Positions 12,506 through 19,287 of a stretch of DNA of 22,209 nucleotides are shown piece after piece (position 1 is the first letter of the stretch; each line of letters starts with the position of its first letter). Location of the stretch: assembly GCA_030642465.1 (NCBI GenBank), contig DAOWNS010000004.1:1-22209 (forward strand), written 5' to 3'. The position numbers and the translations under genes are program-made. The stretch comes from Candidatus Thorarchaeota archaeon (GTDB taxonomy: Archaea; Asgardarchaeota; Thorarchaeia; Thorarchaeales; Thorarchaeaceae). The notes beneath the pieces were generated by a model that did not search any database, was not told the origin of the DNA, and saw only the letters and a list, made by a program, of their open reading frames with translations.

Positions 12506-15319
12506 TCAGAAAAACTGATCAAGGGTCGTGAATCCTAAAAGCTCCTCGAAATCGATACCCACAGAATCAAGTACCTGCCCGAAGACTGATCTCAGTGTGT
12601 CAGTGTATTTGTCCTTGTCCAACCAGTAGCCCTTTTCCTTTGCAAGCTCTATCGGCATTACGCCTCCGTCGCCCTTAGTTTTGATGTATTCAACTATCGT
12701 ACCAGGTTGGATATCATGGCCAGCATCGTTGAGCATCTTGGCTGCTCGAACATGCTGAGGTGTTGTCTTCCCGTACTGATCGAGTTTCTTTGTCAACTGA
12801 ACGCGGAATGCAAGGTCATCCGGAGTGAAGGGGTCGCCCTTGCCCTCCAACCGGTCAATGGCTGTGTTCACAACCTCACGGATCTCGCCTTTTGCCGTTT
12901 CGAATCCCTCGGTATCGTCCACCTTGCTGAGTACTGTCAGCATCTCCGAAAACGCGTCCTGGATGAATCGAGGCGTGTTTCTCTTCTTGCCGCTTAGGCC
13001 TTTCACTTCAACGTATCCTGTTGAGTAAACGCCAATGTAGTTCTTCTTCTTGCGTTCTGAGAGAGCTACGTACTTGTAGGTTTTCTCCACTTCCAGGTCG
13101 ATTCCAAGCTCCTCCTGAGACCACTTTACGAGCTCTTCTTGTTGGTCCTTGGAGGGGTTATCCAGAAACACGGAATCTGTGTCCCCGTATAGCACTCTTA
13201 CACCCATGGACTCGGCTTTTTCTTTCGTTCTCATGATAGCATTTCGCCCATAGGCTGTAACGCTCTCAGCTGCTGGCATGCAAAATAGCTCGAAATGTTT
13301 AGCTCCGGTGACACCATAGGAGGCATTGACATACACCTTGAGAGCCTTCTCAACGACGCTATACCAGGTTCTGGTTTTCTCATCCAATGACTTATCCTTG
13401 CTTTTCGCCTTGAACCACATCACTCTGGTATCTCTGAAGAAGCCAATGGTTTCGCTAATCATCCCTGTACGCTTCTTGCAGATCCAATGACCTGTTTCAG
13501 GAACTTTGTTGTCTGTCGCAACCCTGCATTCTTCATGTGGGCAATCAACTGTTTCATAGCTGATGTTATGCCGCTTCATAATTGTCGGATACAGACTTGC
13601 GAAGTCAAGTACCGTGGCATTGAAATGAACTCCCGCAATTGGGTCGATTACGATTGCGCCCTTGAAGGCTTTGTCCTTTATCATGGCTTCAGTGTGTGCT
13701 TCCGCAGATTTGGCGGCCTCTATATCAGACTGTCGAGGGATTAGAGCTCCTCGAGAACGGTGTTCTTGTCTGAATAAGGACTGAATCCAAGAGGAGATGC
13801 CAAGACGAGTTACATCTTCCATCGACAATCGGGATATGCGCATCAGCAAGACAACTAATCGAAGAAGGAGATTATCATCGAATCTTGTGAGGTCCAATGT
13901 TATGTTGGCGTCGCGCCAGCAGTACTGTCCTAGCTCATAGTAGGGGAGAGATGAGATGTCAGTAGTGAGTTCGAGTTTTCCTTTGCCTAGTAAACCTTGA
14001 GCAATCGTTTCCAGGTTCGCCCGATCATATGCACCTGACATAGCATAGATTCGAATGGACGGGTTCTTGAGGAATCTATAGAGATCCACATGGATTCCGC
14101 TGCGAAGGAATGCTGTGTCATTCGTGCGATTCATTCTGATAGGACAGTAAGTATCCAGATCGACCCTCAGTCGTTGAGCTCTATGATAAAGGTAGTTCAG
14201 GTCGAAGGCATCACCCACAAAAGTCAGAACAATTGGATAATCATCGATGACTTCGAATGCTTTCACAAGCATCTCAGCCTCGTCATCGAAATACACAAGC
14301 TCAAGACCCTTTGGAAAATCATCCCTTTTCTTGCCTGTGGGATGTCCCTTTCGCTTGAGAATGAAACACTTGTTGTAGCCTTCATTGTCAGAAAGACCGA
14401 TTGCTGTGACCATATTAGGAGCAGTCGAAGCGTCTGGTATTCTGTTCTTGATCGGAGCATACACCTCGATGTCTAGGGCAATCCGTCGAATGTCAGGAAC
14501 CTCATCAAAGAACATAGGAGCATAGTTTTCGATGATTCTCTCAATACCCTCTGAAGCCGGAATGGTTCGCTTGAACTCGTTCATGGTTTTCTTGTCAATT
14601 TCCGGGGGATTGGCCACAAGATTCCCATTCTCAATCTTGTAGCTAAGACCGGAAACAAGTTTCATATCGTAGGTGTATGTATGATGATATCGGATATTAG
14701 CCTCCCAGGCATGATTCACTTCATTGATTCGCAGGCTCTCTCTCATCGAATCTGCGAGACCACCAATGCTGAGAGGATCGTTACCTATTATCTTGGTCAT
14801 AACAACTTGCTCATCACGGAGCAAATCAGTGAGCTCAACTGCCTCGGTGCGCAGGAAACCACGATGACCTCGAATTCCTTTAATCTTCGCGACTTCCTGT
14901 TGAGACAGGTCGGTGTACATGTACGGTTTATGCCCGGTATTATCAGTCCAGAAATGGATCCTCTTAGTTTCGGGATTGTAAAGGCTAGCAATAGCCTTGT
15001 TCGCGTTCCTATCGTAGTCAACAGAAAGAAGGAACGAAGTTGGAAGATTCTTTGGCATGTCGCGATGGCCAACTTTGTGGGATTGCTTGACTTCATCCGC
15101 AGCTGCATCGGTCTTTTCCTTTTCATCACGAGGTGGAGTGGGCTTAGCGTTGGCTGAGCCTTCAACACTTGCATTCACGGACGCTTTTCTGGGTCGTGAG
15201 TCGTCCTTGGCAACAGCGTCTGGCTTTGCTTCTGCATCGGAATTTTCATGACCACCGAAGTAATCATCTAAGGTGGACTGATTTTCGTCTTCGGGTTTCT
15301 CAACCTTCACTAAAGTCAC
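12506..15319 (-). CDS. Family B DNA polymerase with PIP-box-like motifs at both termini
   Basis: The 937-residue product is an archaeal replicative-type PolB. Exonuclease motifs are ALDIEVY (D283, E285), FVGDAFD (D373; the usual Asn of YN is Val here) and YCWRD (D470). Polymerase motifs are A, DFASLYPTI at 572-580; B, KVYVNASYG at 661-669; and C, YGDTDS at 711-716. A cysteine-bearing insert (CPHEEC, WICKKR) before motif B recalls crenarchaeal PolB1. Residues 1-90 are an extra charged, disordered head containing QSTLDDYF at 14-21, a full PIP-box pattern, and the protein ends TTLDQFF, also PIP-like. PIP boxes dock polymerases on PCNA. The listed start is GTG 15319. GTG 15310 sits better relative to GGAGTGA and may be the real one. 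No intein. Confidence 0.95.
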   Translation of the reverse strand: MTLVKVEKPEDENQSTLDDYFGGHENSDAEAKPDAVAKDDSRPRKASVNASVEGSANAKPTPPRDEKEKTDAAADEVKQSHKVGHRDMPKNLPTSFLLSVDYDRNANKAIASLYNPETKRIHFWTDNTGHKPYMYTDLSQQEVAKIKGIRGHRGFLRTEAVELTDLLRDEQVVMTKIIGNDPLSIGGLADSMRESLRINEVNHAWEANIRYHHTYTYDMKLVSGLSYKIENGNLVANPPEIDKKTMNEFKRTIPASEGIERIIENYAPMFFDEVPDIRRIALDIEVYAPIKNRIPDASTAPNMVTAIGLSDNEGYNKCFILKRKGHPTGKKRDDFPKGLELVYFDDEAEMLVKAFEVIDDYPIVLTFVGDAFDLNYLYHRAQRLRVDLDTYCPIRMNRTNDTAFLRSGIHVDLYRFLKNPSIRIYAMSGAYDRANLETIAQGLLGKGKLELTTDISSLPYYELGQYCWRDANITLDLTRFDDNLLLRLVVLLMRISRLSMEDVTRLGISSWIQSLFRQEHRSRGALIPRQSDIEAAKSAEAHTEAMIKDKAFKGAIVIDPIAGVHFNATVLDFASLYPTIMKRHNISYETVDCPHEECRVATDNKVPETGHWICKKRTGMISETIGFFRDTRVMWFKAKSKDKSLDEKTRTWYSVVEKALKVYVNASYGVTGAKHFELFCMPAAESVTAYGRNAIMRTKEKAESMGVRVLYGDTDSVFLDNPSKDQQEELVKWSQEELGIDLEVEKTYKYVALSERKKKNYIGVYSTGYVEVKGLSGKKRNTPRFIQDAFSEMLTVLSKVDDTEGFETAKGEIREVVNTAIDRLEGKGDPFTPDDLAFRVQLTKKLDQYGKTTPQHVRAAKMLNDAGHDIQPGTIVEYIKTKGDGGVMPIELAKEKGYWLDKDKYTDTLRSVFGQVLDSVGIDFEELLGFTTLDQFF

Positions 15320-15388
15320 TCACTCCAGAAGTGGGCTATTGATTCCTGATAAGCACTTCCAATGAACTAGAAATACATTCCGAGCAGT

Positions 15389-15421
15389 TCATATGAGGAA
15401 CCAACCCTTCGCTAGCCCATG
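15389..15421 (+). promoter_or_regulatory. Leaderless promoter of the PPC-domain gene
   Basis: TCATATG at 15389-15395 is centred 27 bases before the ATG at 15419, and no SD is present, so transcription probably begins at or very near the start codon. The same 99-base region must also hold the polB promoter (TGTATTTC on the minus strand near 15365-15372). Confidence 0.45.
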
Positions 15422-15856
15422 GTGCGCTCACTCACTACTGAAGCGAAACGAATTATCTTCGCGCGCATGGAGCCGGGCGAGGATATTCTAAAGACGATTG
15501 AAACCGTTTCTTCGGAACATGGCGTTGGGGCCGGTCAACTGACATTGATAGGAGCAGTATCAAAGGCTAGTCTGGGCTTTTTTGAAAGAGAGAGCATGGA
15601 ATACAAGACATTCACTGTAGACAAAGACCTTGAAGTTGTATCATGCATGGGAAACATCGCATCGACACATGAGGGGGGGCTCATTGTACACGCGCACATA
15701 GTTGTTGCAGATCAAGACGGCAGGTGCTATGGAGGCCATCTAATGCCGGGGTGCGAAGTGTCTGTCACAATGGAATTAATCATCATGGAAATGGACGAAG
15801 ATGTTATGCGAGCTAGGGATGAAGCGACCGGTCTGAACCTGCTTGATATCAAATAG
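15419..15856 (+). CDS. PPC/DUF296-domain protein
   Basis: The 145-residue single-domain protein has the PPC (DUF296) pattern: an N-terminal strand and helix (RMEPGEDILKTIETVSSEHG), GAGQLTLIGAVSKASLGFF, then the conserved core GGLIVHAHIVVADQDGR followed by GGHLMPGC. The His residues (HAH, GGH) are the likely metal site. Stand-alone archaeal and bacterial members form trimers and are often described as predicted DNA-binding proteins, though the molecular role is not established. In plants the domain accompanies AT-hooks; none is present here. The gene is divergent from polB with a 99-base intergenic region and convergent with the HIT gene, whose stop lies 16 bases away. Confidence 0.88.
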   Translation: MVRSLTTEAKRIIFARMEPGEDILKTIETVSSEHGVGAGQLTLIGAVSKASLGFFERESMEYKTFTVDKDLEVVSCMGNIASTHEGGLIVHAHIVVADQDGRCYGGHLMPGCEVSVTMELIIMEMDEDVMRARDEATGLNLLDIK

Positions 15857-15872
15857 ATTCTTGGACTATCCG

Positions 15873-16322
15873 CTATTTCGAATCAAGCAAGTCAGTGGAT
15901 GCCCGGATGGTTTTGGCAACGCTATCAAGCTCATCGCGTGGAGCCATCTCCTCACGGTAGTCGTCTGGAAACATGAAGCCAAATCTGTCGCCTTCGTTTC
16001 TGGGGATCACGTGCATATGTAAATGGGGAACCTCTTGTCCCGCGCCAACCCCATTGGCAATTACATTGATTATGCCATCTGGTTCAAATGCTGAGTGCAC
16101 CTTGCGGTTCAACTCCGCTAGACGCGCACCAAGACGCTTGGCGATTTTGGCATCAACATCCAGCATGTTAACATAATGCTGCTTCGGAATCAATAAGCAG
16201 TGCCCTTTGCTAATGGGAAATATGTCCATGAAAGCCATCGTGAATTTGTCTTCGAAAATGACAGATGCTGGTATCTCACCACGAACTATCTTGCAGAAAA
16301 GGCAGGATTCATTGTCGTTCAT
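15873..16322 (-). CDS. HIT-family nucleotide hydrolase/transferase
   Basis: The 149-residue product starts MNDNESCLFCKIVRGEIPAS, which is the standard HIT (Hint/Fhit-like) N-terminus with a CxxC pair. It continues with MDIFPISKGHCLLIPKQH, then ends its core with the catalytic histidine triad HLHMHVIPR. HIT enzymes hydrolyse nucleoside phosphoramidates or dinucleoside polyphosphates through a histidine-nucleotide intermediate. The exact substrate cannot be told from sequence. I chose ATG 16322 because the HIT homology begins there and a TATA box (TTTATTTC, minus strand, 16347-16354) is centred 28 bases upstream, implying a leaderless message. The frame is open to an ATG at 16415, but those 31 extra residues overlap the promoter. 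Confidence 0.92.
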   Translation of the reverse strand: MNDNESCLFCKIVRGEIPASVIFEDKFTMAFMDIFPISKGHCLLIPKQHYVNMLDVDAKIAKRLGARLAELNRKVHSAFEPDGIINVIANGVGAGQEVPHLHMHVIPRNEGDRFGFMFPDDYREEMAPRDELDSVAKTIRASTDLLDSK

Positions 16323-16346
16323 ATTGGTTACTGACTGTGCAAGTTT

Positions 16347-16357
16347 GAAATAAATCG
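16347..16357 (-). promoter_or_regulatory. TATA box of the HIT gene
   Basis: On the minus strand this reads CGATTTATTTC. The TTTATTTC core is 28 bases upstream of ATG 16322, the spacing expected for a leaderless archaeal transcript, and it decides the start codon of the HIT gene. Confidence 0.5.
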
Positions 16358-16440
16358 TTCGAAAGTTGTGCAAAGACACGCGCGCAATCCTCATTAGCGC
16401 ACATCTATTAATCACAACTTGACTTCACAGGTGGTTCCAG

Positions 16441-17607
16441 TTGAGTAGGAGAATAAGGATTTTCTTTGACCAAACACAGAACGAACGTGGGAAACTAGAC
16501 ACCACATATTCGTCACTTGGCAAACTTCTCACAGACAATGACTTCGACGTAGAACCATATACCGAATATATGATACTGGCTAAGAATATCAAAGATGCAC
16601 AAGTGTTGGTCTTTGGATGTCCAAACAGCTCCAAGCTGCGGCCTGCAGAAATAGATATTCTAGTGCGTTATGTAAAAGACGGCGGGGGGCTGTTCCTGCT
16701 CTCACTTTCAGGCGGCGATCGTGGGCTAATGAACAATCTCAGCAAACTGTCTAAGGCCTTCGGTATTGAATTCGCCAATACAGCTGTAAAGGATGAAGGA
16801 AGTAATGCTGGTTTGCCTACAATGCCGTTTGTCAGCAATCTCATTGCACAACCATCCACTGAAGATGTTAAAGATATTCTATACCCGTCCGGGTGCTCAC
16901 TGAAGGTGTCAGGGAGCGCGGTAGTATTGGCATCTACATCTGAAATGGCGGACCCGGCAAATCAACCCGTAATTGCCGCGGCCGAATATGGGAAGGGACG
17001 AGTCATCTGCTCCGGCAGTTATGAAATATTCCGAAAAGGGGGCGGGTTAAAGCATGCTGGAAATAAGACATTTGCAGTCAATGCCCTAAGATGGCTCAGT
17101 GGAGATGTCAGACTAACCAAACCGAGCAAGGTTGCCAAGGCCGAGTCCAAAAAAGATGCGCTCGCCGCCGAGGTTTCATCTGCGAAGCTCGACGAGATGG
17201 AGGGCGCTCTTCGAAGGCTTGTGAATGCAGTATTTGACCTGCAGAAAGACATAGGAAAAGTGGCAGAACAGGTTACGAAAGTTGACGGCAACGTGGAAAC
17301 GCTGCGCAATCAGTTCCAAGATTTCGCAGAGAAGACTCAACAGCAGCTTGGAATAATGATACCCACCAAGCAATTCAAGACTCCAGAAGAGAATCAAGAA
17401 GTAGATTTGCAGACGGATATCAAGGCACTCCAGCGAGAAATCAAGTCAATACAACAACTGAAAGACCACATCGATCAGAGACTCTCCTCAGGAATAATGG
17501 CAAAGGAAATCTATGATGAACAAGTCAAGAAACTCGATACTCGCCTGCAGAACTTGAAGAAGCATCTTAAAGCGAAGAAGAAAGAACTCAAGGAGATTAA
17601 GCAATAG
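16441..17607 (+). CDS. GIFT-domain (IFT52-like) protein with C-terminal coiled coils
   Basis: Residues 1-225 of 388 form a Rossmann-like GIFT domain resembling the N-terminus of eukaryotic intraflagellar-transport protein IFT52 and bacterial GldG-type proteins. Supporting segments are AEIDILVRYVKDGGGLFLL (human IFT52: AEFEVLKKYLDTGGDVLVML as recalled), YPSGCSLKVSGSAVVLAST, and YGKGRVICSGSYEIF followed by NALRWLSGD. Residues about 245-388 are coiled coil, with a SHOCT-like tail (LSSGIMAKEIYDEQVKKLD). The start is TTG, with GGTGG at 16430-16434 as SD. There is no signal peptide or membrane segment, so a cytoplasmic scaffold or oligomer is likely. It is divergent from HIT and convergent with the GT-C gene three bases away. 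The function in archaea is unknown, and the ciliary link is by homology only. Confidence 0.75.
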   Translation: MSRRIRIFFDQTQNERGKLDTTYSSLGKLLTDNDFDVEPYTEYMILAKNIKDAQVLVFGCPNSSKLRPAEIDILVRYVKDGGGLFLLSLSGGDRGLMNNLSKLSKAFGIEFANTAVKDEGSNAGLPTMPFVSNLIAQPSTEDVKDILYPSGCSLKVSGSAVVLASTSEMADPANQPVIAAAEYGKGRVICSGSYEIFRKGGGLKHAGNKTFAVNALRWLSGDVRLTKPSKVAKAESKKDALAAEVSSAKLDEMEGALRRLVNAVFDLQKDIGKVAEQVTKVDGNVETLRNQFQDFAEKTQQQLGIMIPTKQFKTPEENQEVDLQTDIKALQREIKSIQQLKDHIDQRLSSGIMAKEIYDEQVKKLDTRLQNLKKHLKAKKKELKEIKQ

Positions 17608-17610
17608 CTT

Positions 17611-19230
17611 TCACGCGTTATCTGCTAAATGCTCGTTGATCTGTTCGTCATTCAGATAGTAATCAAAGGTAGCGAATAGTCCACTGTGGATTCCGATGAG
17701 ATTCGTCTTGATGTCTTCGAGAACAAACGAAACGCGCGGTAGGCGACCACTAAACTGCTTGGCAATGTATCTCCCAGGTGCCTTAACGAAGGACCAGAAC
17801 GTGCCAATCTTATCAGCAAGGCCGTAGCCAACAAGAATCAGGATAACGCTGAAGAGGTAGATGTTTCGAGAAGGGAGGAGTATCATAAGGCTAAGAGCAA
17901 TTGGTAGCCAAAGCATGGACAGTGAGAATGGTACTGTTTCGCTTCGACTTGTGACCATCTGCGCAGAGGAGAATATGGAGAAGAATGGAGCAAATAGAGT
18001 GAAGTAGTACTTGTAAACGCCTCGAGGACCTGTTAGATGAACCCAAAGCATCATTATCATTGTGAGCAATAGTAGACGACGAAGATAGAATCTCTTCTTG
18101 TCACCATCCTTCGGTTCAAGGAACATCAAGCCAACAATGAGAGCCGTGCCGAACCAGAGTAAGAAGCCGTAGTAGACTAACCCATCAAGTATCTGTGCGA
18201 GTACCGGCATGCCTACGACTACCGCCAGAAGTTGAAGACGCATCGGACTCCCATAGCCAGGGAGTTCTGTAAGTGATACGAGAGGAAAGCCGCCCATGGC
18301 TAGACGCAGATTGTTCAACATATTTGGTTGGGCTATTAAAAATGGGAAGAGGATAGCTCCAGTAAAAACAAAGACGATTAGGACGCTAATCATGAACTGG
18401 CGAATGTCAAAGAATTCTGTAGTACGTTCCAAGAACCTCTTCGCTCTCTCTGTAGTAGATGCAATTACACGGGAGGAATACTGCGTTCTAAGAATCAAGT
18501 AAATAACAAGCGGAATGCCCAAGAACAACGCAGTTTGTTTGAATAGCGCTGCGGTCACAATGAGTAGCGTTGCGGCATCACGCTTACCCTTGGTGAGCAT
18601 GTAGAAGCCTGAGAAAAAGAAGAAGATGAACGGTGCCGTATTCAACCAAACAAAGGTGGTATGGTACAAGACATTTGGACTCATGAGGTAGGTGAAGGCG
18701 GCGACTTCACCAACTCGTTTGTTACCTGATAGTTCCTTAGCAATTCCGTAAACCGGCAGAGCAGTGAAGTATCCAAAGATTGCAAAGAGAAGGCCAATTC
18801 CCCAGCCATCCACAGGAATCATAGCACCGATGGCATACAGATAGGCAGTGAGTGGAGGGAAGATGAAAGCTCCATTCTCATTAACAAGCCCATCTAGTTC
18901 GATATACCCAAATTCGGAGCTGTAGGGCATCACACCTCTAAGCATGTTGTTGCCCCAGTGGAAGTAGTAGAAAGTATAATCCGTGTAGCCCTCAAGTTGG
19001 TACACCAAAGTGTAGCCAAAAAGATCGAACTCCCCGTTTCCAATCCAGACACCACGATACCTCCAAAGATCGGTGCTTGTGAAGTCAATCACTGCGGCAT
19101 GAAAAACCTGATTCCAAACAATGGCGGCAAAACAAAGAACAAGTATCAAGGCTGCATTCTCAAGCAAGAAACGCAGTCCACGCACTGCCTTGGCAAAAAG
19201 GAATCGTTCTGCTCGTCGTGCAATGCGCAT
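17611..19230 (-). CDS. GT-C-fold membrane glycosyltransferase
   Basis: The 539-residue protein has about ten to twelve hydrophobic segments beginning at about residue 22 (LENAALILVLCFAAIVW). The first extracytoplasmic loop holds acidic/aromatic residues (EGYTDYTFYYFHWGNNML and GVMPYSSEFGYIELDG), then FIFPPLTAYLYAIGA, which matches the 'PPL.A' signature of GT-C enzymes using polyprenyl-phosphate sugars (PMT, ArnT, ALG-like, DUF2029-like). A cytoplasmic C-terminal tail of about 75 residues follows. Such enzymes attach mannose or another sugar to lipids or glycoproteins on the outer face. Donor and acceptor cannot be named. The start is ATG 19230. A TATA-like CATTATTC lies about 32 bases upstream, with an inverted repeat between the two. 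It is 57 bases downstream of rad50 on the same strand. Confidence 0.8.
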   Translation of the reverse strand: MRIARRAERFLFAKAVRGLRFLLENAALILVLCFAAIVWNQVFHAAVIDFTSTDLWRYRGVWIGNGEFDLFGYTLVYQLEGYTDYTFYYFHWGNNMLRGVMPYSSEFGYIELDGLVNENGAFIFPPLTAYLYAIGAMIPVDGWGIGLLFAIFGYFTALPVYGIAKELSGNKRVGEVAAFTYLMSPNVLYHTTFVWLNTAPFIFFFFSGFYMLTKGKRDAATLLIVTAALFKQTALFLGIPLVIYLILRTQYSSRVIASTTERAKRFLERTTEFFDIRQFMISVLIVFVFTGAILFPFLIAQPNMLNNLRLAMGGFPLVSLTELPGYGSPMRLQLLAVVVGMPVLAQILDGLVYYGFLLWFGTALIVGLMFLEPKDGDKKRFYLRRLLLLTMIMMLWVHLTGPRGVYKYYFTLFAPFFSIFSSAQMVTSRSETVPFSLSMLWLPIALSLMILLPSRNIYLFSVILILVGYGLADKIGTFWSFVKAPGRYIAKQFSGRLPRVSFVLEDIKTNLIGIHSGLFATFDYYLNDEQINEHLADNA

Positions 19231-19231
19231 G

Positions 19232-19247
19232 CTGCAAAAGCTTGCAG
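19232..19247 (-). promoter_or_regulatory. Inverted repeat just upstream of the glycosyltransferase start
   Basis: CTGCAA-GCTT-TTGCAG on the minus strand ends one base before the ATG. It lies between a TATA-like element (about 19258-19265) and the start codon. It could be an operator overlapping the transcription start or an mRNA hairpin at the start codon. Too short to be certain. Confidence 0.3.
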
Positions 19248-19287
19248 AACCTCTGAATAATGTTTGTGATTGAAGAGAGAACCTGAC

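Noticed and set aside
14681..15157. 158-codon plus-strand frame
   Set aside because: Antisense to polB; no SD, promoter or domain.
12506..15319. Intein or split in polB
   Set aside because: All polymerase motifs are contiguous and unbroken; extra length is explained by the disordered N-terminal head.
16323..16415. 31-residue N-terminal extension of the HIT protein
   Set aside because: It overlaps a TATA box correctly placed for ATG 16322, where HIT homology starts.
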